Positions 7,452 through 16,070 of a stretch of DNA of 64,000 bases are shown piece after piece. Source of the stretch: Natrialbaceae archaeon AArc-T1-2 (lineage in GTDB: Archaea; Halobacteriota; Halobacteria; Halobacteriales; Natrialbaceae); NCBI RefSeq assembly GCF_030273315.1, contig NZ_CP127174.1, positions 434,001-498,000 on the forward strand, read 5' to 3'. Below the pieces are notes generated by a model. That model did not search any database. It saw only the letters and a program-made list of their open reading frames with translations, and was not told the DNA's origin. Within the stretch, counting starts at the first letter, position 1. Each line of letters opens with the position of its first letter. Both the position numbers and the translations under genes were made by a program.

Positions 7452-7787
7452 ATGATGCCAGATGACAAACAGGGCCGAGACGAGAAAGCAGAGGACGAAG
7501 AGCGACGCCAGCCAGAGCGGAAGCGAGAGGAAGTACGTGACCGCGTCCATGAAGAGCGAGCAATGGCCGGCGACCCTGATGGGCGGCTTGGTGAACTTGA
7601 TAAAGCACTCGAAACCCAGAATTATCCAACCACGACAAACGAATTGGTTGAGGCCTATGGCGACTACGATATCGAAACACAGCGCGGGACGGAATCCCTC
7701 GAAGAAGTACTTGCCTCGACTGATGACCAAACGTTCGTCTCCGCCGATGACGTTCGAAGTCGGATACTGGGATTGATCCACCGTTAG
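7452..7787 (+). CDS. DUF5789 family protein
   Basis: A 111-aa very hydrophilic protein. Residues 1-45 are charged and helical (DDKQGRDEKAEDEERRQPER), a hallmark of the family's N-terminus. Residues 48-111 contain the conserved LGELDKALETQNYPTTTNEL and the C-terminal block DDVRSRILGLIHR. The function is unknown. The start is taken at the first of two tandem ATGs; 7455 is equally possible. Unlike most haloarchaeal copies, it sits between inverted repeats (7273-7303 and 7890-7919) in a low-GC accessory stretch, so it may have travelled as a cassette. Confidence 0.8.
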   Translation: MMPDDKQGRDEKAEDEERRQPERKREEVRDRVHEERAMAGDPDGRLGELDKALETQNYPTTTNELVEAYGDYDIETQRGTESLEEVLASTDDQTFVSADDVRSRILGLIHR

Positions 7788-7889
7788 GGAATGCAGCCCA
7801 ATAGCCTCCGTCTCGCTAGTCGTTCCCCCTCCTGAATTAGAAACGTGTCTCCTCTGCATCCACCGATTGGGGCCGAACTGGAGTTCCTC

Positions 7890-7919
7890 GTTGATGAATA
7901 CGCGCGTTATCTTGCACGG
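7890..7919. repeat. Right arm of the inverted-repeat pair flanking the DUF5789 gene
   Basis: CGCGCGTTATCTTGCACGG at 7901-7919, preceded by TGATGAATA, is the inverted counterpart of 7273-7303. The pair spans about 647 bp in total. No transposase lies between the arms. Confidence 0.6.
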
Positions 7920-7990
7920 TAGGTTATGACAAATTTCGGGCATAACTGTTTCACTCAGTTCGGTAAGAGCCCTAAAAACGGAAGAAGGGA

Positions 7991-8452
7991 CTATGCTGAC
8001 GCTTTCTCTGCCGACATGACGACGTCTTCACCGTCGGTGTACCGCATTGGTGGGACGACGACCCACACGTTCTGGTTTCCGGGCCAGACGGACAGGAACC
8101 CGAGCTTCTCGAGCGGCTTGATCACGTCGTCGAGGACGGCCGACTTCGGCGTGTCGTTGTCGTAGAGCTTGTTCTTCGCAGTCTCGAGTTTCACACGTGG
8201 CTTGTCCTTGTACGGAGCATGGGCCCGCTCGTGGAGCGTCCGGTAGGCGTCGGCGAGCTGTTCGTCGTCGGGGAGCACTGGCTGTGGTCCCTCGAGGTCG
8301 CCTTTCGCTTCGACCTCCTTGCGAACCAGCTCGCGGAGCTTCTCGCTGCGGCTCTTCTCTTCGCGATCGGCGATCTCGTCGAGCTGCTCGAGCAACCCGT
8401 CGGGACAGCCGAACGACACCCGGCTCGAGGGGTTGTGATCCATCCGGCCCAT
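7991..8452 (-). CDS. Ribbon-helix-helix DNA-binding protein with C-terminal winged-helix-like domain
   Basis: A 153-aa protein. The open frame extends further upstream, but the real start is judged to be ATG 8452, preceded by GGTGA at proper spacing (8443 is an alternative). Residues 8-50 form a ribbon-helix-helix fold (SSRVSFGCPDGLLEQLDEIA, KSRSEKLRELVRKEVEA). Residues 70-145 look like a small helical or winged domain (PKSAVLDDVIKPLEKLGFLS, VWVVVPP). Likely a local repressor. It sits head to tail downstream of the SWIM-domain gene on the same strand. Both are in the accessory zone next to the virus-like block. Confidence 0.72.
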   Translation of the reverse strand: MGRMDHNPSSRVSFGCPDGLLEQLDEIADREEKSRSEKLRELVRKEVEAKGDLEGPQPVLPDDEQLADAYRTLHERAHAPYKDKPRVKLETAKNKLYDNDTPKSAVLDDVIKPLEKLGFLSVWPGNQNVWVVVPPMRYTDGEDVVMSAEKASA

Positions 8453-8573
8453 CAGCGATTCACCCCGATTTGCATAAGCCGTGAATACGCAGACGGCGTC
8501 GACTTTCGCAGTTCGTATGCAAGGGGGGTATGGGTTCCTTCGGAGGCCTCTATCTCGCGGGTGTGCGTGCGCG

Positions 8574-8996
8574 TCATGGCTGGACCTCCCGGTCCTGCTG
8601 GACCCGTTCGATGTCGGTGTCGTGTGGGTTCCCCTCGAGTGCCTCGCCGGTCGCCTGGCGCATCTCGAGCTCGTCGTCGGGGCTGCCATCGGTCTCGGCG
8701 ACGTCGATCCGGCCCAGGAACGTGGCCTTGCGAAGCGTACAGAGGTGGGCACAGGGACCGTCGTGGTACTGCCAGCCCTTGCAGTCACACCGACCGACGT
8801 ACTCGCTGTCGTCGATCCCGAGCGCACAGTAGTGGACGTCCTCACCGTCCCGGAGCGTGACCTTGTACCCGAACCGGCCGAACGGTTCGATCAGGGCGTC
8901 GTCCGGGTGCGCTCGAGCCCACGACTCGGTCCGGTCGTCTCGTTCGGCCTGAAAGTCGACCGGTTCGACGTCCGACGGCTGCGGGAAGGTACTCAC
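8574..8996 (-). CDS. SWIM zinc-finger protein
   Basis: A 140-aa protein with a canonical SWIM motif: Cys-Asp-Cys, ten residues, then Cys-Ala-His (GRCDCKGWQYHDGPCAHL), at residues ~69-86. SWIM domains bind DNA or proteins and in archaea are often found on mobile elements and near recombination genes. Residues 40-68 provide the usual beta hairpin before the motif (FGRFGYKVTLRDGEDVHYCA). The acidic C-terminus (100-140) has no assigned role. The start is GTG 8996; its stop codon neighbour upstream (TGA at 8995-8993) overlaps it, suggesting coupling to a preceding frame (8993-9331). Confidence 0.78.
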   Translation of the reverse strand: MSTFPQPSDVEPVDFQAERDDRTESWARAHPDDALIEPFGRFGYKVTLRDGEDVHYCALGIDDSEYVGRCDCKGWQYHDGPCAHLCTLRKATFLGRIDVAETDGSPDDELEMRQATGEALEGNPHDTDIERVQQDREVQP

Positions 8997-9331
8997 TGTT
9001 CGACACCTCCGCCGTACCGCGATTGATCACGGCCGAGGAAACCAAGTGCCCGCCCGGCGAGTCCATGATTCTTGCGCCGCGAACGAACTCGCGAGCGGCG
9101 CGAATCGTCGTCGGTGTCGTGAAATCTTTCGTCGGCCCCGGTTCGCTCGAGGGTGCGGTTTCCAAACGGCGTCTCGACGGGTCCAGGTTCGAGGGCCACG
9201 CTGTCGACGCATGACTGGACGTGGCCCTGCCTTAGCCTCGGTGATACTGTCGGCAATATGAGACCTCGTTCTCGCATATCGAAGAGCGCGTTGAAATGTG
9301 CAGTCGTATCCTGCATACGCACGCGGTGCAA
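8993..9331 (-). CDS. Uncertain small ORF coupled to the SWIM gene
   Basis: A 112-aa open frame whose TGA overlaps the GTG start of the SWIM protein (GTGA), the arrangement used for coupled genes elsewhere in this window. Third-position G+C in the C-terminal half is about 60 percent, lower than in clear genes, and the sequence (TPFGNRTLERTGADERFHD) matches no family I recognise. The start may be internal. It could be a real accessory gene or chance. Confidence 0.3.
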   Translation of the reverse strand: MHRVRMQDTTAHFNALFDMRERGLILPTVSPRLRQGHVQSCVDSVALEPGPVETPFGNRTLERTGADERFHDTDDDSRRSRVRSRRKNHGLAGRALGFLGRDQSRYGGGVEQ

Positions 9332-9449
9332 CTAAGACGCTTTTTCTGGTGTATTGTCCCGTGCTATCGCCACGTTCTCGAACAGCTGGGACGTCCCTCG
9401 AGTCTCGAACCGATGCGCGATCACCGACTGCACCGACGCTAATCCATTC

Positions 9450-10409
9450 ATGACTGACATCGGCTATCACGTCTCACACGAGCAGTTTGCACCGAGCGAT
9501 CTCCTCGAGTGGATCCAACGTGCACAAACACAGGGATTCGATCACGCGCTCGCGTCGGATCACTTCCATCCCTGGAGCGAGCAACAGGGCGAGTCGGGGT
9601 TCGTCTGGTCCTGGCTCGGCTCGGCGATGGAAGCGACCGACATGACCTTTGGCACGGTCAACGCGCCCGGCTACCGCTATCACCCCGCCATCGTCGCACA
9701 GGGCGCGGCGACGTTGCGGGAGATCTATCCCGGGCGATTCTGGCTCGCTGTCGGCAGCGGTCAGATTCTCAACGAGGGGATCGTCGGGACCGACTGGCCG
9801 GTCAAACGCGACCGGAACGCTCGCCTCGAGGAGTGTGCCGAGATCATGCGCCGACTCTGGGACGGCGAGGAAGTGACCCACCACGGTCGCGTCGACGTCG
9901 AGCAGGCGAAACTGTACTCGCGTCCCGAGACGCCACCGCCATTGATCGGTGCGGCACTTTCCGAGGAAACCGCCTCGTGGCTTGCCGAGTGGGCCGACGG
10001 GATGATCACGATCGCCACGCCGGATCACGAAGACGACGCCAGCCGCGTCGAGGCGTTCCGGGAGAACGCACCGGAGAAACCGGTCTACCTCAAGGCCCAA
10101 CACTCCTACGACGAGACTGACGAGGCCGCACTCGGGGGCGCATACGAGCAGTGGCGCAACCAGTGCGTGCCGGGAACGGTGACACAAGAGCTCCGGACGC
10201 CCGAAGAGTACGACGCCCTCGGTGCCCAACTCTCCGAGGAACACGTCGAAGAACACGTTCGCGTCTCGGCAGATCCCAAAGAGCACGTCGACTGGATCGA
10301 GGCGGACCTCGAACTCGACGTCGACAAAGTGTTCCTCCACAACGTCAACACGAACCAGCCGGAGTTCATCGATACGTTCGGAGAGGAGGTGTTGCCCGCA
10401 CTCGAGTGA
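9450..10409 (+). CDS. F420-dependent LLM-class oxidoreductase
   Basis: A 319-aa luciferase-like monooxygenase-superfamily protein of the TIM-barrel, coenzyme F420-using type. Features are the early motif HALASDHFHPWSEQQG (residues ~30-45), which resembles the F420-dependent glucose-6-phosphate dehydrogenase group, and the block REIYPGRFWLAVGSGQILNE at ~92-111. The length is normal. The start at ATG 9450 gives a proper N-terminus (TDIGYHVSHEQFAPSDLL). The substrate cannot be told from sequence; glucose-6-phosphate or another hydride donor is possible. It is the first clearly chromosomal gene after the accessory region and stands as a single gene. Confidence 0.88.
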   Translation: MTDIGYHVSHEQFAPSDLLEWIQRAQTQGFDHALASDHFHPWSEQQGESGFVWSWLGSAMEATDMTFGTVNAPGYRYHPAIVAQGAATLREIYPGRFWLAVGSGQILNEGIVGTDWPVKRDRNARLEECAEIMRRLWDGEEVTHHGRVDVEQAKLYSRPETPPPLIGAALSEETASWLAEWADGMITIATPDHEDDASRVEAFRENAPEKPVYLKAQHSYDETDEAALGGAYEQWRNQCVPGTVTQELRTPEEYDALGAQLSEEHVEEHVRVSADPKEHVDWIEADLELDVDKVFLHNVNTNQPEFIDTFGEEVLPALE

Positions 10410-10544
10410 CGGCTCCGTCACGTGCCGATCCGCTCGACGTCTGCCACCTCGTCGGAATCGTCCTCGGTGGCGTAGCCTTCTGGTCGTGTTTGCGAGCCGT
10501 CCCGAACGGTACGTCTTTCACGCCAGCCTGGAAAGGGACGGTCG

Positions 10545-10907
10545 ATGACGGACACGGTCGACGTCCAGGCGGTGACGATCGGCGTCGGAACGGTGGTTGC
10601 GATCCTCGCACTCGCCTACGGAACGCTGATCAGCGAGACGCTTCTGGGTGTCGCAACGATGACGATCGCGGCGGTGGCGTTTGCGGCCACGTTCGCGGCG
10701 GTCGCCGTCCTCCACGGGGCTTACGGCCGGTCGGATATGGCACTCGCACACGGGGGTGCGGCCGTCGGCTGGCTGCTCGTGGTGTTCGCCTCGAGGGCAC
10801 TCGGCGTCGTCGCTGGCCTCCTCGTGCTCGCCGCCTGTGGGTCGTACATCGCCGTGGTGACGATCCGTGCCCGAAACGAACAGTCGGGCGACGTCTCCGG
10901 AACCTGA
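10545..10907 (+). CDS. Small membrane protein with four predicted helices
   Basis: A 120-aa protein, hydrophobic throughout: helices at ~10-28, 33-55, 67-85 and 88-106, with a short charged C-terminal tail (RARNEQSGDVSGT). No motif points to transport or enzymatic activity. It lies between the F420 oxidoreductase and the SppA peptidase on the same strand, at 135 and 100 bases from them. It is not placed in a named family. Confidence 0.72.
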   Translation: MTDTVDVQAVTIGVGTVVAILALAYGTLISETLLGVATMTIAAVAFAATFAAVAVLHGAYGRSDMALAHGGAAVGWLLVVFASRALGVVAGLLVLAACGSYIAVVTIRARNEQSGDVSGT

Positions 10908-11007
10908 TATTGGGTAGGGGAACGGCGGTCGGCCGACCGCGATCGAGCGAGGTCAATTCTTAACACGGTTGCACTCCCATCCTACGGTATGCATCGAGGT
11001 GTCTCCG

Positions 11008-12003
11008 GTGGTGAGTAGTCGTGGCATCGGTCGGTTCGCGGTCGTCGTCGTCGGGGCCGCACTGTTCGCTACGGTCGGTGTCGTGCTGTTCGTCGTCTTT
11101 CCCGACACGCTCGCGGATCTGTTCGGCGTGATCGTCGCGCTCGTCGTCGTCCTCCTGGGGATCAAGTTCGCGGGCAACGTCGCTGGCTCGCTGTTTCCCT
11201 CCTACGACGTCGCCGAAGTCGCCGTCGAGGGACCGATCACCCGTAGCGGGAGCGGCGGACCGTTGCCCTCGAGTCCACGGTCGACGCCGGCAGACGCCAT
11301 CGTCGAGCAGATCGACCGGGCGGACGACGACGATAGCGTCGAGGCACTGCTGGTGAAGCTGAACACACCCGGTGGTGAGGTCGTCCCGAGTGACGACATC
11401 AAGCTCGCGGCAGAACGGTTCGACGGACCGACGATCGCCTACACGACCGACGTCTGTGCGAGCGGGGGATACTGGATCGCAAGCGGCTGTGAGGAACTCT
11501 GGGCTCGCGACGCGAGCATCGTCGGCTCGATCGGCGTTATGGGCTCGCGCGTGAACGCGAGCGATCTCGCAGAGAAGGTCGGCCTCTCCTACGAGGGGTT
11601 TACCGCAGGCGAGTACAAAGACGCCGGGATGCCCCTCAAAGAGATTGACGACGAGGAGCGCGAGTACCTCCAAGGGCTGGTCGACGACTACTACGATCGC
11701 TTCGTCGAACGCGTCAGCGACGGCCGCGAACTCGAGCCGGCCGAAATCCGCGAGACGGAAGCCCGGGTGTTCCTCGGTGAGAAGGCCCACGAGATCGGTC
11801 TCGTCGACGAACTGGGAACCCGCGAGGAACTCGAGGACGCCGTCGCCGACCGCCTCGAGCGAGACGAGGTCGCTGTCGAGGCGTTCGAGCCGACACGGCC
11901 GTTGATGCAACGCGTCGGGACGGGTGCCCAGCGCGTCGCGTACGCTTTCGGTGCGGGAATCGCGAGCATCGCGGACGACCGCGGGTTTCGGCTGCGGACC
12001 TGA
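11008..12003 (+). CDS. sppA: Signal peptide peptidase SppA, archaeal membrane form
   Basis: A protein of about 331 aa in the ClpP/crotonase-like S49 family. Two N-terminal membrane helices (VVVVGAALFATVGVVLFVVF and LADLFGVIVALVVVLLGI) anchor a single protease domain. The nucleophile serine lies in DVCASGGYWIAS and the general-base lysine in GEYKDAGMP; the oxyanion block LVKLNTPGGEVV is also present. It should cleave leftover signal peptides or membrane proteins, facing outside. The frame is open further upstream. GTG 11008 (or 11011) was chosen because GAGGTG lies 6-9 bases before it. Confidence 0.88.
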   Translation: MVSSRGIGRFAVVVVGAALFATVGVVLFVVFPDTLADLFGVIVALVVVLLGIKFAGNVAGSLFPSYDVAEVAVEGPITRSGSGGPLPSSPRSTPADAIVEQIDRADDDDSVEALLVKLNTPGGEVVPSDDIKLAAERFDGPTIAYTTDVCASGGYWIASGCEELWARDASIVGSIGVMGSRVNASDLAEKVGLSYEGFTAGEYKDAGMPLKEIDDEEREYLQGLVDDYYDRFVERVSDGRELEPAEIRETEARVFLGEKAHEIGLVDELGTREELEDAVADRLERDEVAVEAFEPTRPLMQRVGTGAQRVAYAFGAGIASIADDRGFRLRT

Positions 12004-12071
12004 CGTCGGACCGGAAACGAGCCGAAAAACGAGTGAGTGGTTTTATCGTCGCGGGGAACCCATCGGAAACC

Positions 12072-13310
12072 GTGACTACGCTGGTCGTCTGCCTCGATCG
12101 GACCGACGACGTCGGCCGCAAGACTGGCCTGCGGACGCCGATCGTCGGCTGGGAGGCAGTCCGTGCGCTGGTGACCGACGTCGGTCTCGCAGACCCCGAG
12201 GACTCGAGTGTCAACTCGTTGCTCGAGACCTTACACGTCGCAAAGCGACTGCGCGACGACGACGAGGATCCGGTCGTCGCCGTCGTCTCGGGGGATCGCG
12301 ACTCGATGGTGAGCGCAGACCGCGCGGTGGCGACCCAGCTCGACGACCTCATCGCGGAGTACGATCCCGACTCCGCGATCGTCGTCATCGACAGTGCCGA
12401 AGACGAACGACTCGTTCCGATCGTCGAGAGCCGCGTGCAGGTCGACTCGGTCGATCGCGTCGTCGTCCGGCAGGCCCGTGACATCGAGTCGACGTACTAC
12501 CTGCTCAAGCAGTTTCTCGCCGACGAGGAGCTTCGACAGACGGTGCTGGTTCCGATCGGGCTCGCACTCTTGGTCTTTCCGTTGCTCGCGACGCTCGTCG
12601 GTCCCGCCGAGGGGGCGGCAGCGATCACGACCGTCATCGGGCTGTTCCTGCTGTACAAGGGCTTCAGCGTCGACGAGATCGTGACCGGACTCGCACGCCG
12701 GGTCCAGGAGTCGCTGTACACGGGGCAGGTGTCGGTCGTCACCTACGTCGTCGCCGGCGGACTCACGCTCGTCGGGCTGTTCGTGGGCGCACTCGGCATC
12801 TCCGGCCTCGAGGCGACCTCGGGCGTGTTCCTTCCGGCGATGAAGTTCGCCTTCGACAGCGTGCCGTGGCTGGCGATGGCAGCACTCACCGCGAGTGCCG
12901 GTCGACTGCTCGACGAGCTCATCGGCGACGAACCCATCAAGGGATCGTACCTCAACCTGCCCTTTATCGTCGTCTCGGTCGGGCTCGTCGTCCGCGGGTT
13001 CTCCGCGTACTTCCTCGAGCGTGGCGGGATAATCGAGCCGTTCGTCGTGCCGCCGATCGACGTCGGCGCACTCACCGTCGATAGCTTTGCGATCACGGCC
13101 GGCGAGCGTCTCGCCATGTTCGTCGTCGCCGCGTTCGTCCTCAGTCTCGTCGGCGTCCGCGTCGCGGCTTCCTTCGGCGGCACCGGCTCCGAGGACGTAC
13201 GCGACGGAACTGACGTCTCGGACGCCGAACTGGTCGATGGGACTCCCGACTCGGGACTGACCGACGGCGGCGCGGCGTCTGACGTCGATCGCGAGGACGA
13301 CGCCGGGTAG
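12072..13310 (+). CDS. DUF373 family membrane protein
   Basis: A 412-aa protein starting at GTG (TTLVVCLDRTDDVGRKTGLR), the family's signature opening. Residues 1-150 form a soluble Rossmann-like domain (VVAVVSGDRDSM, SAIVVIDSAEDERLVPIV, RVVVRQARDIESTYY). From ~165 onward there are about six membrane helices, then an acidic C-terminal tail (~380-412) likely in the cytoplasm. The function is unknown; the family is universal in haloarchaea and many methanogens. It is next to sppA on the same strand with a 68-base gap. Confidence 0.88.
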   Translation: MTTLVVCLDRTDDVGRKTGLRTPIVGWEAVRALVTDVGLADPEDSSVNSLLETLHVAKRLRDDDEDPVVAVVSGDRDSMVSADRAVATQLDDLIAEYDPDSAIVVIDSAEDERLVPIVESRVQVDSVDRVVVRQARDIESTYYLLKQFLADEELRQTVLVPIGLALLVFPLLATLVGPAEGAAAITTVIGLFLLYKGFSVDEIVTGLARRVQESLYTGQVSVVTYVVAGGLTLVGLFVGALGISGLEATSGVFLPAMKFAFDSVPWLAMAALTASAGRLLDELIGDEPIKGSYLNLPFIVVSVGLVVRGFSAYFLERGGIIEPFVVPPIDVGALTVDSFAITAGERLAMFVVAAFVLSLVGVRVAASFGGTGSEDVRDGTDVSDAELVDGTPDSGLTDGGAASDVDREDDAG

Positions 13311-13356
13311 TCGTCGTCATCGTCATCCATTTCCTTTCACCGCGCTAGGTTCGGCC

Positions 13357-14085
13357 ATGAGCGACGCGACCGGGGCGTGGATTGGCCTCTTTTCGGGCGG
13401 AAAAGACTCCTCGTGGGCGGTGTATCGGGCACTCGAGCGCGGATTCGACGTTCGGCGGTTGGTCACCGTCCACCCCTCCTCGGAGTCGTACCTCTATCAC
13501 GTCCCCGAGACCGAACTGGCTACGCTCGCGGCCGAGAGCATCGGCATTCCGATCGTCGAGGTCGATCCCGAGGACTTCGACGCCGACGTTGCCACCGACT
13601 CGAGTTCGCAGGGCGACGCCGAACTCGAACCGCTCGAGGCCGCTCTCTGCGAACTCGACGACGAACTCGAGGGCGGCGTCGCCGGCGTCATCGCGGGAGC
13701 CGTCGAGAGCGAGTACCAGACGAGCCGCATCGAAGGGATGTGCGACCGCCTCGAGTGTGACCTGTTCGCTCCGCTGTGGCGCGAAGATCCCCTCGAGCTC
13801 GCCGAGGCGATGCTCGAGGCGGGCTTCGAGACGAAAATCGTCCAGGTCGCAGCCTACGGACTCGACGAGTCCTGGCTCGGTCGCACACTCGATCGGGAAG
13901 CGATTGGCGAACTCGAGGAGCTCAACGAGGAGTACGGCGTTCACGTCCTCGGAGAGGGTGGCGAGTTCGAGACCCTGGTGGTCGATGCGCCGCATATGGA
14001 CCGGCGGATCGATCTCGAGTACGAGACCGAGTGGGACGGTACCCGGGGTCGGATTCGAGTGACCGATGCTCGGCTGTCCGGCTAA
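13357..14085 (+). CDS. dph6: Diphthine--ammonia ligase
   Basis: A 242-aa PP-loop ATPase. The P-loop-like motif FSGGKDSSWA is at residues 12-21, and the later block GEGGEFETLVVDAPHM (~203-218) is characteristic of the Dph6/MJ0570 family. It performs the last step of diphthamide formation on elongation factor 2, amidating diphthine with ammonia and ATP. The middle contains an Asp/Glu-rich insertion (~65-90), common in haloarchaea. Its stop overlaps the end of the convergent cetZ gene by four bases. Confidence 0.9.
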   Translation: MSDATGAWIGLFSGGKDSSWAVYRALERGFDVRRLVTVHPSSESYLYHVPETELATLAAESIGIPIVEVDPEDFDADVATDSSSQGDAELEPLEAALCELDDELEGGVAGVIAGAVESEYQTSRIEGMCDRLECDLFAPLWREDPLELAEAMLEAGFETKIVQVAAYGLDESWLGRTLDREAIGELEELNEEYGVHVLGEGGEFETLVVDAPHMDRRIDLEYETEWDGTRGRIRVTDARLSG

Positions 14086-15260
14086 AAGAGCGGTTCGAGT
14101 TCGTCCTCGTCGTCCTCGACGAGGCTCTCTAGGTTCTCTTCGCTTTCGGCCTGGATCTCGTCGATGTTGTCCTGGGCTTCGATCGCGACCTGCTGGAGGC
14201 GTTTGATCCGTGGCACCTGGGTCACGCCCGACAGCAGGATCGACGCGGAGACTTCTGGGATCTCACGCGGGTAGTCGCCACCGCGAACCTCCATGCTGCC
14301 GGTTTCCTCCTCGAGCCACTTGCGACCGCGCTCGATCCCTTTTCGGTTGAGATACTCGCTGGGGCCGGAGAGAACGAGCAGGGCGCGCTCTGCACCCTCT
14401 ATCTCACAGGGGAGGGTGAGTCGGCCGAGTGCGGCCTTGCGGACGAGACTGGTGATGCGGTTCGTCGTGTTCGCGGCGTCGAGTTCGGTTCCGTCAGTGC
14501 CGCTGTCCGTAAAGCGTGAGAGGAGTCCGCCGCCGGTGTTGAGTTCGACCTCCTCGGAGGCGTAGCCGACGGTCGAAACGCCACCCCCTGAAAGCGTGTT
14601 GATGATCTCGCTGGAGTCGACGACGCTCTCGGCGACATCTTCACCGCTGCCGACCTCGCCGGCACCGAAGAGGACGCCGAACCGGCGGACGATCTCGCCG
14701 TTGATCTGTTCGTAGCCCCCCTCGACGGACTCGCCAGCCGTCCGCCAGGAATCGTTGTCGAAGACGAGCAGGTTGTCGACCTCGCGAACGAACGTCTGAA
14801 ACGAGCGGGCGGCGTTTAACGTGTAGATGCCGCCCTCGTCGGTGCCGGGCAACACGCCGAGACCGTAGACGGGAACCGTGTAGATCCGTTTCAAGTGTTT
14901 CGCGAGGACGGGAGCGCCACCGGAGCCGGTCCCACCACCCATCCCGGAGACGATCAGAAACGCGTCGACCTCGTGTGTCGGAATCGTGTCGATCGCGTTC
15001 TGGATCTCGTCGATGTCCTCCTCGGCGATCTCCGCGCCGAGTTCGTTGTCCGCGCCGACGCCGTGGCCTTTCACGCGGGCCTGGCCGATGAGAACCTGGT
15101 TCTCTTTCGGGATACGTTCGAGTCCCATCAGATCAGCCTTCGCGCTGTTTACCGCGACGGCTGCCCGGACGAATCCGCCGTCCGTTCGTTCGTCGAACTC
15201 GAGGAACCTATCGACGATTTTCCCACCTGCCTGTCCGAATCCGATCATCGCCAGCTTCAT
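14082..15260 (-). CDS. cetZ: CetZ tubulin-superfamily cytoskeletal GTPase
   Basis: A 392-aa protein. The tubulin/FtsZ GTP-binding signature is SGMGGGTGSGGAP at ~105-117. The N-terminus KLAMIGFGQAGGKIVDRFLE is typical of CetZ rather than FtsZ. The T7-region, the long helix and an acidic C-terminal tail (EDDEDELEPLF) are present. CetZ proteins are found across haloarchaea and control cell shape, including rod formation and motility in the CetZ1 group; which paralogue this is cannot be settled here. It is a monocistronic leftward gene with a 236-base upstream region free of genes. Confidence 0.92.
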   Translation of the reverse strand: MKLAMIGFGQAGGKIVDRFLEFDERTDGGFVRAAVAVNSAKADLMGLERIPKENQVLIGQARVKGHGVGADNELGAEIAEEDIDEIQNAIDTIPTHEVDAFLIVSGMGGGTGSGGAPVLAKHLKRIYTVPVYGLGVLPGTDEGGIYTLNAARSFQTFVREVDNLLVFDNDSWRTAGESVEGGYEQINGEIVRRFGVLFGAGEVGSGEDVAESVVDSSEIINTLSGGGVSTVGYASEEVELNTGGGLLSRFTDSGTDGTELDAANTTNRITSLVRKAALGRLTLPCEIEGAERALLVLSGPSEYLNRKGIERGRKWLEEETGSMEVRGGDYPREIPEVSASILLSGVTQVPRIKRLQQVAIEAQDNIDEIQAESEENLESLVEDDEDELEPLF

Positions 15261-15495
15261 TGTTTGTCAGGGGGCTCCGTTGCCTTGAGAACAGAGTGAT
15301 CGGAAACATAAACCTTGTGATGGCGTGAATGTCATCACGAATGGTGTATTTCGAGATCCGCCTCGAACCGGCTCACGAGAGGGTGACGACGCCGATCGTG
15401 ATGATAGATGTATCAGACGATATCGTTAACTCAAGTCAGTATTTTTACAACAGCGTGCGACCGACCGAGTTCGGTCCGTCGGCGTCTGCTGCGGG
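15261..15495. other. Intergenic region upstream of cetZ
   Basis: About 235 bases with the cetZ promoter region. A stretch rich in A+T at 15410-15455 (GATAGATGTATCAGACGATATC) separates it from the downstream acetyltransferase gene. No further gene is visible. Confidence 0.4.
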
Positions 15496-15972
15496 TCAGC
15501 GCCGAACGAGATCGGAGATGCGATCAGTGAGACCGCCGTCGGCACCGAGTTTAAGATAGTAGGCGTCGCCGTCGTCTTCGTAGTAGTCGTCGATTCGGCG
15601 TTTGATCTCGAACCCGAGGTGTTCGTAGAACTGGAGCGCGTTCTCGTTCGTCGTCCGGGCGTGGCAGGTGACCGTGCTGTTGTCTTCGGCGACGCGGGCG
15701 ACCAGTCGCTTGCCGACCCCCTCGCCGCGACGGTCCGGCGAGACGGCAAGAAAGAGGATGTAGCCGTCACGTCGGACGGCAGCGAAGCCGACCAGCTCGT
15801 CGTCTTCGGCGTAACAGTATACCGTTGCGCGTCGGAAGGCGTCGGTAAAGAACCCACGTCGCTGTTTCAGCACACCCTCTCGTTGGTGGATGTGCTCTTT
15901 CAGCTCCCAGGCGTCCTCGACGAGATCGTCATTACCCGGGCCGACGACGTGGATGTCGATCTCGACGCTCAC
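15496..15972 (-). CDS. GNAT-family N-acetyltransferase
   Basis: A 158-aa protein with the acetyl-CoA binding motif A (LAVSPDRRGEGVGKRLVARV, residues ~74-93) and the motif-B block TTNENALQFYEHLGFEIKRR typical of RimI-like enzymes. Residues 40-70 form the central beta strands (ATVYCYAEDDELVGFAAVRR). The substrate could be a protein N-terminus or a small amine. It stands alone, divergent from archease with a ~98-base gap. Confidence 0.86.
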   Translation of the reverse strand: MSVEIDIHVVGPGNDDLVEDAWELKEHIHQREGVLKQRRGFFTDAFRRATVYCYAEDDELVGFAAVRRDGYILFLAVSPDRRGEGVGKRLVARVAEDNSTVTCHARTTNENALQFYEHLGFEIKRRIDDYYEDDGDAYYLKLGADGGLTDRISDLVRR

Positions 15973-16070
15973 TACATAGCATTAGCAGGGACGCAACTAT
16001 AACTCCACCGGCACCGGACGGTGTCGGGAAGCGACGGACATACGGTTCGGGCCGTCGAATCCATCAAAGC

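Noticed and set aside
8219-9026. Rightward frames over the RHH and SWIM genes
   Set aside because: They oppose genes with recognised domains (RHH fold, SWIM zinc site) and lack family resemblance.
6615-9449. tRNA gene or attachment site for the virus-like element
   Set aside because: I looked for tRNA-like T-loop sequence and long direct repeats with the left edge and found none; the element's left border is outside the window.
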